In this document: positions 7,319-18,131 of the stretch, piece by piece
Position numbering within the stretch: position 1 is the first letter of the stretch
How the letters are laid out: each line of letters starts with the position of its first letter
NCBI GenBank assembly: GCA_024233135.1
Contig: JACKPZ010000001.1
Coordinates: 124,001 to 188,000 of the forward strand
Direction: 5' to 3'
Source of the DNA: Akkermansiaceae bacterium
Lineage (GTDB): Bacteria; Verrucomicrobiota; Verrucomicrobiia; Verrucomicrobiales; Akkermansiaceae
Length of the DNA stretch: 64,000 nt
Position numbers and translations under genes: made by a program
The notes under the pieces: generated by a model
Database searches by the model: none
Told to the model about the DNA's origin: nothing
What the model saw: only the letters and a program-made list of their open reading frames with translations

Positions 7319-9682
7319 ATGTGTTTGTTTCATCGTCTTGTCATCACCGCCCTCGTTCCGTGCGCGGTCTGTCTTCCCTCTGGAGCCGACGAAGTCGCGC
7401 CGAAACCCGATGATACGGTCACCCGACCGTGGATCGGCCCGGATTTCTGGGCGAACCCGATGGAGGATTGGAACCTCAGCGGCGGCGTCGCGGAAAACAC
7501 CCACTCCGGCGGTGACCGCGAACTCGTCCTGCTCAGCGGCGAACTGACGGAGCAAAACGGCGCGTTCCGGGTCGAAGCGACCTTCCACCCGCGCGCCACC
7601 AAGTCGCAGGGCGGATTCATCGGCTTCCAGATCGGGCTCAAGGGCGACTTCGACGACTACCGTGACAGCGCGATCTATGGCAGCGGTTTCGCCGCCGGCC
7701 TCGACGCGCAAGGACATCTTTTCATCGGCGGCGCGAAGTCCGAAGAAGCGATCGCCAAGCCATTCGCCGGCGAGGTTCTTCTCACGCTCGAAGGAAAACC
7801 CGGAGAAGGCGGAACGCACGATCTCACCCTCGTGGCGAAGCGGGCCGGCGAAGAGATCGGCCGGTTCTCCAATGCCGGAGTGGACGCCTCATGGCTCGCG
7901 GGACCGGTTTCGTTCACCGTTTCCCATGATGCGGCGAACAAAGCGGTTGTGCGGAGCAAGCGCCCCGCCCACGTGCCGTCCATCGCACAGAAACGCGGCG
8001 GCGACTGGCGCTTCGGAATCAGCGGCATGAAACTCGCCGGCCCGAAGGTGGCGGCGAAGCCGGAGCAGCGCTTCGGACCGATCCTCTGGTGCCAGCACAG
8101 CCTCGACCGCGGCACGCTGGTGCTCACCGCGCAGTTCGCGCCGGTCGATCCGAAGGAAGCGGCGAAGCTCGTGATCGATGGCAAGGAGAGCACCGCGACG
8201 ATCGACCCGCACGCACGCGTCGCGCGGTTCGTCGTCAAGGACATCGACGCCACCAAGGCGCATCCCTATCAGATCCGCTGGGGCGGCGACACCTTCGACG
8301 GAACGATCCGCAGCGAGCCGGTGGACAAACCGCGGCTCACCGTGGCCGCGATGTCCTGCAACGACTCGACCGGGTTTCCGCACCAACCGCTCGTCGAAAA
8401 CGTCACCGCGCAGAAGCCGGATCTCGTTGCGTTCCTCGGCGACCAGATCTACGAGCCGATCGGCGGATACGGGCTGGTCTTCGGCGACGACAACACATCC
8501 TACGACGACCGCACGGTGTTGAGCTATCTGCGGAAATACTACATGCACGGCTGGACCTGGCGCGACCTGCTGCGCGACACGCCGACAATCACCATTCCCG
8601 ATGACCACGATGTCTTCCACGGCAACATCTGGGGCTGCGGCGGCAAGCTGGCGGACCGCTCCGGAGATATCTATGCCGGGGCGCAGGACAGCGGAGGATA
8701 CAAGATGTCGCCGGGTTTCGTGAACGCCGTGCATCTCACGCAATCCGGCAGCCTTCCCGCCCCGGCGGACGCCACGCCCTGCGACAACGGCATCGGCGTT
8801 TACTACACGACCTGGGAATACGGCGGCATGGACATGGCGATCGTCGCCGACCGTCAGTTCAAGTCCGCGCCGAAGGCGCTGCTGCCCGAGTCGAAGATCC
8901 GCAACGGCTGGCCGCAGAACCATGCGAAGCAACGGCCCGCGCTCACCACGCCGCGCGAGTTGTCCGTCGATGGCGCGGAGCTGTTAGGGAAACGGCAGGA
9001 GGAGTTCCTGACGAAATGGGCGGCGGAGAAACCCGCCGATGCGAAGTGGCGTCTGGTATTTTCCCAGACACCGCTGATGTGCCTGCAATCGATCCCCGAG
9101 GATGAGTTCAGCGACGGCGTCGTCCCCTCGCTGCCACGCATGAAACCCGGCGAATATCCGGAGGGAGACATTCCGAAGCTCGACTACGATTCGAACGGCT
9201 GGCCGCAGAAAAAACGCGACCTCGCCGTGGAAATCCTCGCCGGCGCGCATGCGGTGCACGTCACCGGCGACCAACACCTTGGTTCCACCGGCCAATATGG
9301 AGTGAACGACTGGGAGGACGCCGGCTGGTGGATCTCGTCTCCAGCCATCGCCAACCTCTGGCCGCGCCGATGGTTTCCCGATGAAGGCGGACTCGACCGG
9401 CGCGAAGGCGCGCCGAAATACACCGGGCGCTTCGAAGACGGCTTCGGCAACCGCATCACGCTCCACGCGGCGGCCAACCCGTATGACATCGACCGCGAAC
9501 CCGCCCGGCTCTTCGACAAAGCCGTCGGATACGCGACCCTCACGCTCGACCGCGCCAGCGGATCCATCACACTCGCGGTCTGGCCCTATCTATCAGGACC
9601 GCAGCGCTCCACGCCGGACGACAAACCCTATCCCGGCTGGCCGATCACGATCGACCCGGCGACGCAGAAACGGATCGACTGA
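7319..9682 (+). CDS. Exported PhoD-like metallophosphatase with N-terminal LamG-like domain
   Basis: A 787-residue exported protein. A signal peptide (MCLFHRLVITALVPCAVCLPSGA) is followed by a beta-sandwich region at about residues 30-235 that resembles the 3-keto-disaccharide hydrolase/LamG-like modules common in this phylum. A calcineurin-like metallophosphatase domain occupies about 340-780. Metal-site motifs are MSCNDS, AFLGDQIYE, PDDHDVFHGNIWG and VTGDQHLG. PhoD-type enzymes hydrolyse phosphomono- or diesters in the periplasm. Domain order and size match verrucomicrobial and planctomycetal alkaline phosphatase D homologues. It ends 3 nt before the convergent MscS-like gene. Substrate specificity is unknown, and no Pho box was recognised. 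Confidence 0.8.
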   Translation: MCLFHRLVITALVPCAVCLPSGADEVAPKPDDTVTRPWIGPDFWANPMEDWNLSGGVAENTHSGGDRELVLLSGELTEQNGAFRVEATFHPRATKSQGGFIGFQIGLKGDFDDYRDSAIYGSGFAAGLDAQGHLFIGGAKSEEAIAKPFAGEVLLTLEGKPGEGGTHDLTLVAKRAGEEIGRFSNAGVDASWLAGPVSFTVSHDAANKAVVRSKRPAHVPSIAQKRGGDWRFGISGMKLAGPKVAAKPEQRFGPILWCQHSLDRGTLVLTAQFAPVDPKEAAKLVIDGKESTATIDPHARVARFVVKDIDATKAHPYQIRWGGDTFDGTIRSEPVDKPRLTVAAMSCNDSTGFPHQPLVENVTAQKPDLVAFLGDQIYEPIGGYGLVFGDDNTSYDDRTVLSYLRKYYMHGWTWRDLLRDTPTITIPDDHDVFHGNIWGCGGKLADRSGDIYAGAQDSGGYKMSPGFVNAVHLTQSGSLPAPADATPCDNGIGVYYTTWEYGGMDMAIVADRQFKSAPKALLPESKIRNGWPQNHAKQRPALTTPRELSVDGAELLGKRQEEFLTKWAAEKPADAKWRLVFSQTPLMCLQSIPEDEFSDGVVPSLPRMKPGEYPEGDIPKLDYDSNGWPQKKRDLAVEILAGAHAVHVTGDQHLGSTGQYGVNDWEDAGWWISSPAIANLWPRRWFPDEGGLDRREGAPKYTGRFEDGFGNRITLHAAANPYDIDREPARLFDKAVGYATLTLDRASGSITLAVWPYLSGPQRSTPDDKPYPGWPITIDPATQKRID

Positions 9683-9684
9683 GC

Positions 9685-11328
9685 TCATTCGCCGGGAGCG
9701 GCCTCGTGCACGGTGATCTGGGTGAACGGAATGACCCAGCCGTGTTCGTTGCAGGCGCGCACCATGCACTGCTGGATCCTGCGGCGGATCGGCCCCAGGC
9801 GCGAGGCGACCGATCCGTCGAAGTCCGCGAGAATGTCATAGTCCAGCGACGAGGCGCCGGCGTTGGCGAACTCCACCTGCACCGAGCGCACCGCGTCGCG
9901 GCCGAAGTCGCCGATCAAGCTCTCGGTGAGCATGCGGGTGAGGATCTCGGGCACCTCGTCCACGGCGATCGCCTGGTGGGCGTAGTCGATGCCGAAGGCG
10001 GCGGAGACACGGAATCCATGGGAGAGGTTCTCCGGTGTTTGTTCGAGAAACGCCTCGGTGGCGTATGTCTTCCGGCTGCCGCCGATCTGGAGGAGCACCA
10101 CGTTTTCCGGTGTTTGCGTCACGGTTTTGCCATAAGTCCCGTCACCTAACACCACCCACTCGTCAGGCTGTGACGGGAACCACGGCTCGTGGTCGTCGGG
10201 CGCGCGGGACACCATGCCCATCAGATCGCGGACGGGGACGCGGAGTTCGCCGCCCTGCAGGTTCGGATTGGTGAGGCGCGTGTAGAAGCCGATCGTTTCC
10301 ACCTTCCATGGCAGTCCGCGGAGGATCAGGCGCTCGCCCTCGCGCACCGGGCCGAGATTGAGCATCATGCGGATTTGTTCGAGATAGGGTGGCAGGGCGG
10401 TTTTGCCCGCCCACGCCGCGCCGACGAGCAGGATGACGGCGAGGGTGAGAAGCAGCCAGTCGCCCCGCGCGTAGAAAACCAGCAGCACGGCGAGCACCGC
10501 GACGAGCACCGCGGCGGCCATCGCGAGCACGTCCGAGATGCGGCTGGTGAGCGACGGTTTGCCGCGATGCATCGGGCTCACCCTGCGGACGTACCGATAG
10601 ATGCGCGTGGTGAGGATGAAACCCGCGACCGCCGCGATGATCGCGAGCAGCAGATTCACTCCGCGGCTGCGGAAGAAACGCGCCACCGTGCCGGAAACGG
10701 TTTCCCACATCGGCCGCTTGCGGCCTTCGAGCTCCTCGATGCGGACGTCGAGCACGCCGATCTCGCCGGTGGCGTCCGCGAGGCGGTCGGTCCACAGCCG
10801 GCGGGTGGCGGCGAGTTCCGAAAGCAGCGTTTCATCCTCCGCCATCGCGGTGATGCGGTCGATCCTGGCGATCACCGCCTCGCAGCGTTGCTTCCGGTTT
10901 TTCCAGACCTCCAGATCCTTGCGCAGCTCGTCCATCTGGCGCGGCAGCGAGGTGGCGTCGCGCAATTCTCCCAGCAACGGCTCCAGCAGCTCGCCCATCT
11001 GCTCCTGCGCGCTCTTTTTCTCCGGTTCGGTCTCCTTGTAGCCGGCGGCTTCCGCGCCACCCACGATGTCGCGGAAATGCCCGCGCAACTGCTCGACGCG
11101 CTCGCGCTCGGCTTGGATCGAGTTGCGCAGATCCTGCTTCTCCTCCTCGTTCGCCGCTTTCTTCAGCTTCGCACGCAGGGCATCGACCTCCCCGATCGCC
11201 TTCTCCAGCGGATCGACCACCGTGCGCAGCGACTCGAGGCTGCGCGCCGCCATCGGCGTCTTCGCCGCCCCGTCCGTCTGGGCGGACGCGACGGAGACCA
11301 GCGCCAGCAGCAGAAGCACGATCCTCAT
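9685..11328 (-). CDS. MscS-like mechanosensitive channel family protein with coiled-coil N-terminus
   Basis: A 547-residue protein. A signal peptide (MRIVLLLLALVSVASAQ) is followed by a long coiled coil (about residues 28-205, rich in E/K/R/Q heptads) and three hydrophobic segments (about 222-245, 263-290, 292-315). A C-terminal MscS-type beta plus alpha/beta region contains GERLILRGLPWKVETIGFY and RVPVRDLMGM. The pore helix is poorly conserved, so channel activity is inferred from architecture. MscS-family channels release solutes on hypo-osmotic shock. The gene diverges, 117 nt away, from the trehalose-synthesis fusion, which fits an osmotic-stress locus. I chose the ATG at 11328 because the upstream extension is not signal-like. 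Confidence 0.7.
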   Translation of the reverse strand: MRIVLLLLALVSVASAQTDGAAKTPMAARSLESLRTVVDPLEKAIGEVDALRAKLKKAANEEEKQDLRNSIQAERERVEQLRGHFRDIVGGAEAAGYKETEPEKKSAQEQMGELLEPLLGELRDATSLPRQMDELRKDLEVWKNRKQRCEAVIARIDRITAMAEDETLLSELAATRRLWTDRLADATGEIGVLDVRIEELEGRKRPMWETVSGTVARFFRSRGVNLLLAIIAAVAGFILTTRIYRYVRRVSPMHRGKPSLTSRISDVLAMAAAVLVAVLAVLLVFYARGDWLLLTLAVILLVGAAWAGKTALPPYLEQIRMMLNLGPVREGERLILRGLPWKVETIGFYTRLTNPNLQGGELRVPVRDLMGMVSRAPDDHEPWFPSQPDEWVVLGDGTYGKTVTQTPENVVLLQIGGSRKTYATEAFLEQTPENLSHGFRVSAAFGIDYAHQAIAVDEVPEILTRMLTESLIGDFGRDAVRSVQVEFANAGASSLDYDILADFDGSVASRLGPIRRRIQQCMVRACNEHGWVIPFTQITVHEAAPGE

Positions 11329-11408
11329 GCCAACCAAACCAGCACATCCGGCGGGCGGACGCAACCCATGGTTGGAGCGCGGACGCCGCATTGTTAGAAA
11401 CCAAAGCG

Positions 11409-11437
11409 TGGACAGGCGTGGAATCCCGTGCGATCAC
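11409..11437 (+). promoter_or_regulatory. Promoter candidate for otsA-otsB fusion
   Basis: TGGACA (11409-11414), 17-nt spacer, weak -10 GATCAC (11432-11437), then 8 nt to the ATG at 11446. Confidence 0.25.
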
Positions 11438-11445
11438 CTCGGCGC

Positions 11446-13662
11446 ATGGGTAAACTGATCATGGTATCGAACCGTCTGCCCGTCAGCATCGCGGCGGATG
11501 GAGCCGCCCGGAGGACGACCGGAGGCCTGGCCTCCGCCCTCGAGGGCGCGAACACGGACGAGGACAGGTTGTGGGTCGGATGGCCCGGTGGAACGGAGGA
11601 GGATTTCAACGATCTGGAAGCCGTCACCATGGCGCTCGCCGAGACGGGGCTCAAGCCGGTGTTCCTGAGCCGCGAGGAGGTCGATGGATTCTACGAAGGC
11701 TACGCGAACTCCTCGCTGTGGCCGGTGCTCCACTCGATGGTCGAGCGCGCGCGGTTCTCGCGCGAATGGTGGGATATCTATCAGGAAGTGAACCGGCGCT
11801 ACGCGGACGTCGTGCTCGAAGCGGCGGACGACGGTGACCAGGTGTGGATCCACGACTACCACCTGCTGCTCGTCCCGACGATGCTGCGCGAGGGCGGCAA
11901 GCAACTGCGGATCGGGTTCTTCCTCCACACGCCGTTTCCGACGAGCGAGGTGTTCCGCGCGCTGCCGGGACGGAGCACGTTGCTGGAGGGGCTGCTCGGC
12001 GCGGACCTGCTGGGTTTCCACACGTATGACTACCTGCGGCACTTCCGCTCGTCGCTGCTGCGCATCCTGGGCATCGAGTCGGAAACCGAAAGGCTGTGGC
12101 TCGACGGCCGCGAGGTGCGGATGGGCGTCTATCCGATCGGCCACAACCACACCGGCTTCGAAAAAGAGATGCACGATCCCGGGTTTCCGGCGGTGCTGGC
12201 GGAACACCGGCGAAATCTATCAGGCAAACGGATGATCCTGAACGTCGAGCGGCTCGACTACACGAAGGGGGTTCCGGAGAAACTCGCGGCGATGAAGCGG
12301 TTTCTCGAGCGCCATCCGGACAAGCGCACCGAGGTTCTCTTCGTCTTGATCGCGGTGCCTTCGCGGCAGGGCGTCGCGGAATACGACTCGCTCACCGAGC
12401 ACGTGCAGCGCGAGGTGGGAGCGATCAACGGCGAGTTCGGGAGCATCGGCCACGCGCCGATCCAGTTTCTTCACCGCGGGTTTCCGCTGGCGGATCTCGC
12501 GGCGTTCTACGCGCTCTCCGAGGTGTGCATGGTCACGCCGTTGCGCGACGGGATGAACCTGGTGGCGAAGGAGTTTCTCGATTGCCAGCGGCCGGAGTTC
12601 TATCAGCGGCCGGGCGTGCTGATCCTGAGCGAATTCGCCGGCGCGGCGCAGGAGCTCTCGCTCGCGCTGCACGTGAACCCGTACGACATCGACAGCGTCG
12701 CGGACGCCATCAACCGGGCGCTCGACATGCCGGACGCCGAGCGCCTCTCGCGCATCGAGGCGATGCAGGGGCGTCTCCGCAAGCAGCACAGCGGCGTGTG
12801 GGCGGGCCGTTTCCTGAGCGATCTGGAGGCGGTGCCGCAATCCGAGGACCGCGTCGAGATCACCGAGATGCTGCCGATGGCGCAAAAGCTTGCCGCCGAT
12901 GTGGCGGAGGGAAAACACGTCGCCTTGTTTCTCGACTACGACGGCACGCTGCGGGATTTCGTGGACGTTCCGGACGACGCCGTGCCGGATGGGGAACTGC
13001 CGCCGTTGCTGCGCCGGCTCGCAGCGTTCGAGGGGCTGTCGCTCGGCCTGGTGAGCGGGCGGCCTCCGGTGTTTCTCGAGAGCCACTTCGCCGGGCTCGG
13101 AGTGACGCTCGTCGCGGAGCATGGCTACCGCTGGCTCGACGAAGGCAAGGGCGACTGGCTGCTCTTCAACCCGCATGTGAACACGGATTGGAAACACGCG
13201 ATCCGCGACCACCTGGAACAAGCGTCGCTGCTGACGCCCGGAACGCATGTGGAGGAGAAACAATCGGCACTGGTCTGGCACTATCGGAAGGCGGATCCCG
13301 AGTTCGGCCAATGGCGCGCGCGCAGCCTGCTCGACGAACTCACGGTGATGGCCGCCAACCTGCCGGTCACGGTGCACCACGGCCAGAAAATCGTCGAGGT
13401 TTCCAGCCTTCAGGTCAGCAAGGGGCTGGCCGTGGACCACCTGATCCGCGAGTGGGGATGCGATGTCGCGCTCGTCGCCGGTGACGACCAGACGGATGAA
13501 ACGATGATCGCGCTCGACCCTCCGGGCGTGGATTTCACCGGCGTCAAGGTGGGCAAGGGGCCGACGCGCGCGACACGGCGCACGGACATCGCAGGATTGC
13601 GGAAATTCCTTGTCGATCTCGCCCGCTTGCTCGACGAACAGCGGGGAACCCAGCAAAGCTGA
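11446..13662 (+). CDS. otsA-otsB: Bifunctional trehalose-6-phosphate synthase/phosphatase
   Basis: A 738-residue cytosolic fusion that makes trehalose from UDP-glucose and glucose-6-phosphate. Residues 1-460 form the GT20 synthase: VSNRLPVS, WIHDYHLLLVPTMLRE, the nucleotide-sugar site NVERLDYTKGVPEKL and TPLRDGMNLVAKEF. Residues 480-735 form the HAD phosphatase: ALFLDYDGTLRDF with nucleophile and acid/base Asp, the SGR motif, and VAGDDQTDETM for Mg2+. Both active sites look intact. Fused OtsA-OtsB is usual in eukaryotes and also found in scattered bacteria. A GH15 gene follows after 2 nt and a divergent MscS-like gene precedes, pointing to trehalose-based osmoprotection or carbon storage. The start is the ATG at 11446, matching the family N-terminus MGKLIMVSNRLP. 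Confidence 0.93.
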   Translation: MGKLIMVSNRLPVSIAADGAARRTTGGLASALEGANTDEDRLWVGWPGGTEEDFNDLEAVTMALAETGLKPVFLSREEVDGFYEGYANSSLWPVLHSMVERARFSREWWDIYQEVNRRYADVVLEAADDGDQVWIHDYHLLLVPTMLREGGKQLRIGFFLHTPFPTSEVFRALPGRSTLLEGLLGADLLGFHTYDYLRHFRSSLLRILGIESETERLWLDGREVRMGVYPIGHNHTGFEKEMHDPGFPAVLAEHRRNLSGKRMILNVERLDYTKGVPEKLAAMKRFLERHPDKRTEVLFVLIAVPSRQGVAEYDSLTEHVQREVGAINGEFGSIGHAPIQFLHRGFPLADLAAFYALSEVCMVTPLRDGMNLVAKEFLDCQRPEFYQRPGVLILSEFAGAAQELSLALHVNPYDIDSVADAINRALDMPDAERLSRIEAMQGRLRKQHSGVWAGRFLSDLEAVPQSEDRVEITEMLPMAQKLAADVAEGKHVALFLDYDGTLRDFVDVPDDAVPDGELPPLLRRLAAFEGLSLGLVSGRPPVFLESHFAGLGVTLVAEHGYRWLDEGKGDWLLFNPHVNTDWKHAIRDHLEQASLLTPGTHVEEKQSALVWHYRKADPEFGQWRARSLLDELTVMAANLPVTVHHGQKIVEVSSLQVSKGLAVDHLIREWGCDVALVAGDDQTDETMIALDPPGVDFTGVKVGKGPTRATRRTDIAGLRKFLVDLARLLDEQRGTQQS

Positions 13663-13664
13663 CG

Positions 13665-15503
13665 ATGAAGATCGACCCCTCCCGACTCGCTGAAGACTAT
13701 CACCTGGGAATGATCGGCAACGGGCGCACCTGCGCGTTGGTCGATGCGTTCGGCACGATCGTCTTCTGCTGCCTGCCCGCCTTCGACTCCGGAACGATGT
13801 TCGCCTCCTTGCTCGATTCCGAGCTCGGCGGCTCGTTCGGCGTCGAGATGGTGGACGGCCGCGTGACCGGCCAATACTACGAAAAACACACGAACATCCT
13901 CGTCACCTGTTTCGAAGGAAAGGACGGCGCGTTCCATCTCGTGGACTTCATGCCGCGCTACACGTCCGACGGACGGGCCGGCGCGCGCGACGACATCGGC
14001 CCGGACGTCGTCCGCAAGCTGCAGCTCGTGCGCGGCAAGCCGCGGCTGCGCGTTCGTTTCACGCCCAAGCTCGAATACGGCATCGGCACCACCCGGCTGG
14101 CGCATGAACCCGGGCGCATCAAGGCGACCACCGAGTTTTCCGGCGAACACGGAACCATCTACGAGTCCGCCTATCTGTGGACCGATCTCGACCCCGGAGC
14201 GGTGCTCGTCGGCTCGTCGATCACGCTCGAGGCGGACCGCTTCCTGTTGTTGAGTTATCACGACAAGGTGCAGCGGCCGAACATCGACCTCGTCGAGCTG
14301 ATGCTGCAGCGCACCCGGGCCTACTGGCTGTTGTTCTCGGCGCGGACGCACCTGCCGCGGCAGTACCGCCGCGAGGTGCTGCGCAGCGCGCTGGTGCTCA
14401 AGATGCTGCAATACGGCCCGACGGGCGCCTTCCTCGCCGCCGCGACGACCTCGTTGCCCGAGACCATCGGCGAGGAGCGCAACTGGGACTATCGGTTCTG
14501 CTGGTTGCGCGACGCGTCGATGACGGTGGCGGTGCTGCGCCGCATCGGCCATCCGGAGATGGCCGCGGAGTTCATCGACTGGATGCTCAAGACCGTGCCC
14601 ACCAAGGACGACTCGCTGCAGATCATGTACGGCATCCGCGGCGAGAAGGTGCTGACGGAAAAAATCCTCGGCCATCTATCAGGCTATCAGGGGTCGCGCC
14701 CGGTGCGCATCGGCAACGCGGCGTACACGCAGGAGCAGCACGACATCTTCGGCGTGGTGATGGACGTGATCCACCAGGACCTCAGCCTGCGCCAGCGGAC
14801 GCCGGAAACGCTCGACCGGATCTACACGCAGGTGCGCTCGATCGCGCGCACGGTTTCCGAGTCATGGCGCAAGCCCGACCGCGGCATCTGGGAGATCCGC
14901 GGCGAGATGCGGCACTTCGTGTTTTCCAAAGTCCTCTGCTGGGTGGCGCTCGACCGCGCGATCAAGATCGCCGACATGCTCGGCAAGCACACCTGGGCGG
15001 AGGAGCATCGCGAGACGCTCCACATGATGCACGCCGACATCATCGAGAAAGGCTGGAACGAGAAGAAAGGCGCCTTCGTGCAATCGTATGGCGTGGACGA
15101 TCTCGATTCGTCGAACCTGCTGATGGCGGAATACGGATTCATCGAGCCGACGGACCCGCGCTATGTGGCGACTGTCGAGCGGACGCTCGAGGAGCTCTGC
15201 GTCGACGGGTTGCTCTACCGGTATCGCAACTCCGACGACTTCGGCGCGCCACGAAGCGCCTTCACCGTTTGCTCGTTCTGGATGGTCAAGGCGCTCATCT
15301 CGATCGGCCGCAGCAGCGAGGCCCGCACCTTGTTCGAGCAGCTCCTGAAGGCAGCCAACGGCCACGGGCTCTTCGGCGAGGATCTCGATTTCGCCACCCG
15401 GCGGCACCTCGGAAACTTTCCACAGGCCTACAGCCACCTCGCGCTCATCGACTGCGCGCTCGACCTCTCGAAGGAGGAGGACAACGACCTGATCCAGGCC
15501 TGA
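13665..15503 (+). CDS. Glycoside hydrolase family 15 protein (trehalase/glucoamylase type)
   Basis: A 612-residue (alpha/alpha)6-barrel enzyme. GH15 hallmarks are ERNWDYRFCWLRDASMTV near residue 275, LSGYQGSRPVRIGNAA, DRGIWEIRGEMRHFVFSKV (catalytic Glu region) and GLFGEDLDFATRRHLGNFPQ (second Glu and conserved GNFPQ). No signal peptide is present, so it is cytosolic. The family includes alpha,alpha-trehalases of the Mycobacterium Rv2402 type, glucoamylases and glucodextranases. The stop of otsA-otsB is only 2 nt before the ATG, so the two are co-transcribed. This makes trehalose turnover the most attractive role. Sequence alone cannot exclude glucoamylase activity. Confidence 0.85.
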   Translation: MKIDPSRLAEDYHLGMIGNGRTCALVDAFGTIVFCCLPAFDSGTMFASLLDSELGGSFGVEMVDGRVTGQYYEKHTNILVTCFEGKDGAFHLVDFMPRYTSDGRAGARDDIGPDVVRKLQLVRGKPRLRVRFTPKLEYGIGTTRLAHEPGRIKATTEFSGEHGTIYESAYLWTDLDPGAVLVGSSITLEADRFLLLSYHDKVQRPNIDLVELMLQRTRAYWLLFSARTHLPRQYRREVLRSALVLKMLQYGPTGAFLAAATTSLPETIGEERNWDYRFCWLRDASMTVAVLRRIGHPEMAAEFIDWMLKTVPTKDDSLQIMYGIRGEKVLTEKILGHLSGYQGSRPVRIGNAAYTQEQHDIFGVVMDVIHQDLSLRQRTPETLDRIYTQVRSIARTVSESWRKPDRGIWEIRGEMRHFVFSKVLCWVALDRAIKIADMLGKHTWAEEHRETLHMMHADIIEKGWNEKKGAFVQSYGVDDLDSSNLLMAEYGFIEPTDPRYVATVERTLEELCVDGLLYRYRNSDDFGAPRSAFTVCSFWMVKALISIGRSSEARTLFEQLLKAANGHGLFGEDLDFATRRHLGNFPQAYSHLALIDCALDLSKEEDNDLIQA

Positions 15504-15660
15504 TCCGCCCGTGCACGCGGGGATGGGGCTCGCGGTTCCGTGCTCCGCCGTTCCGCCCGGGCGACCGTCGGATTTCGCGATGGCCGGTTTTGGGGTTGCA
15601 TTTCGCGGCGATGGGGCGCACAAAACGCGGGCAGGATACTAAAGAGATCCTAATTATTCG

Positions 15661-15858
15661 ATGGACGTTCACCGATTTGTCAGTGGGTCCGCCGTCATTC
15701 TCGCAGGATGGCTGGCGGTGACGTTTTTCCGGGATGTGCCGTCGCAGCGGTATCCGCGTCTCGACAAATACCCCTCGGTATCCTCGACCGATACCGACGA
15801 AAAACCCCCGGTGCCGGCCCTCGATGGCCAGGTGATGCCGGTTTCCGTATCGCGCTGA
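15661..15858 (+). CDS. Possible small membrane-anchored protein (65 aa)
   Basis: A 65-codon frame. It encodes one hydrophobic segment (SGSAVILAGWLAVTFF, residues about 8-23) followed by a polar, Pro-rich tail. The preceding 60 nt are AT-richer than their surroundings (GATACTAAAG and TAATTATTCG), compatible with a promoter. It ends 11 nt before the CDGSH gene. Base composition is less biased than in neighbours and no homologue is recognised, so it may be a chance frame. Confidence 0.35.
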   Translation: MDVHRFVSGSAVILAGWLAVTFFRDVPSQRYPRLDKYPSVSSTDTDEKPPVPALDGQVMPVSVSR

Positions 15859-15869
15859 TCCTCCGGACG

Positions 15870-16109
15870 ATGGCGGAAAACCCGATACCGTCCGACAACC
15901 GACCGCTTCCACTGGAAGTCGAGCCGGGCACGTATTTCTGGTGCGCCTGCGGACGCACGTCCCACGCTCCATTTTGCGATGGCTCGCACAAGGGGACCGG
16001 CCTGCAGCCGGTGAAATTCGAAGTCACGGAGCCCAAGAAGCTCTGGTTCTGCCAATGCAAGCGGACCACGACCCCGCCGTTTTGCGACGGCTCGCACAAG
16101 CATCCCTGA
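15870..16109 (+). CDS. Two-CDGSH iron-sulfur domain protein
   Basis: A 79-residue soluble protein with two CDGSH [2Fe-2S] sites in tandem: CACGRTSHAPFCDGSH and CQCKRTTTPPFCDGSH. Each has the C-X-C-X-X-S/T-X3-P-X-C-D-G-S-H ligand set (three Cys, one His). Related small bacterial proteins are redox or cluster-transfer proteins of unknown partner. I chose the ATG at 15870 (MAENPIPSDNRPLP). The open frame upstream to 15708 overlaps the 65-codon frame and gives an unlikely composition. asnS begins 36 nt downstream. Confidence 0.88.
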   Translation: MAENPIPSDNRPLPLEVEPGTYFWCACGRTSHAPFCDGSHKGTGLQPVKFEVTEPKKLWFCQCKRTTTPPFCDGSHKHP

Positions 16110-16116
16110 GCCGGCT

Positions 16117-16145
16117 TTGACAATCTCGCCGCCGCTGGCTAACGG
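16117..16145 (+). promoter_or_regulatory. Promoter candidate for asnS
   Basis: A perfect TTGACA (16117-16122) is followed after 17 nt by TAACGG (16140-16145). The first ATG is at 16146 and the second at 16152. With this promoter the second ATG (six nt downstream) would be the natural start of a leaderless message. Confidence 0.45.
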
Positions 16146-17513
<1,368 letters not shown>

Positions 17514-17533
17514 GCGCCGCCGGGAACCCGGGC

Positions 17534-17563
17534 TTGCCCGACACCGCCGCACCCACCTAGAAC
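17534..17563 (+). promoter_or_regulatory. Promoter candidate for DEDD exonuclease gene
   Basis: TTGCCC (17534-17539), 18-nt spacer, TAGAAC (17558-17563), then 6 nt to the GTG at 17570. Confidence 0.35.
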
Positions 17564-17569
17564 ACTGCC

Positions 17570-18130
17570 GTGGCCGACAGGAACATCGTCTATTTCGACC
17601 TCGAAACGCAGCGCAGCTTCAATGACGTGGGCAACGCCAAGGACAAGATGGGCGTTTCCGTCGCCGTCACCTACAGCACCGCCCGCGGCAGCTACGAGAT
17701 CTACGGTGAAGGCGAACTCGACCAACTCGGCGAGGAGCTTGTGAAGGCCGACCTCGTCGTCGGCTGGAATCATGTCCAGTTCGACTACCCGGTGCTCCAG
17801 CCCTACGTGTTTCCCACCCTTGCGGAGCAAACGGTGAACCTCGACATGATGCTCGCCGTCCAGGAAATCCTCGGCCACCGCTTGAAACTCGACGCCGTGG
17901 CCTCCGCGTCACTCGGCACCGGCAAGACCGCCGATGGACTCGATGCGCTCAAATGGTGGCAGGAACACAAGAAATCCGGCGATTTCGAGCCGCTCCGCAA
18001 AATCGCCGAATACTGCGCCTACGACGTCAAGGTGACCAAATGCGTGCACGAGTTCGCGCTCGAACACGGTCTCCTGAAATACGGCGACAAACTTGGAAAC
18101 GTCTCCGAGGTGCAGGTCGCCTGGACCTGA
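17570..18130 (+). CDS. Predicted 3'-5' exonuclease, RNase H-like (DEDD) fold
   Basis: A 186-residue cytosolic protein with the acidic residues expected of a DEDD nuclease: VYFDLET (Asp and Glu) at residues 7-13, GWNHVQFDYPVL (Asp) near 65-75, and AEYCAYDVKVTK (Asp) near 150. This resembles the RNase_H_2/YprB-type predicted exonuclease domain as a stand-alone protein, without an attached helicase or TPR region. The start is GTG (MADRNIVYFDLE), placed directly after a promoter-like pair. It ends 1 nt before the end of a convergent 35-codon gene. Substrate (DNA or RNA) is unknown. Confidence 0.75.
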   Translation: MADRNIVYFDLETQRSFNDVGNAKDKMGVSVAVTYSTARGSYEIYGEGELDQLGEELVKADLVVGWNHVQFDYPVLQPYVFPTLAEQTVNLDMMLAVQEILGHRLKLDAVASASLGTGKTADGLDALKWWQEHKKSGDFEPLRKIAEYCAYDVKVTKCVHEFALEHGLLKYGDKLGNVSEVQVAWT

Positions 18131-18131
18131 A

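Noticed and set aside
15708..15869. N-terminal extension of the CDGSH protein
   Set aside because: Overlaps the 65-codon frame, has odd composition and is not needed for either iron-sulfur motif.
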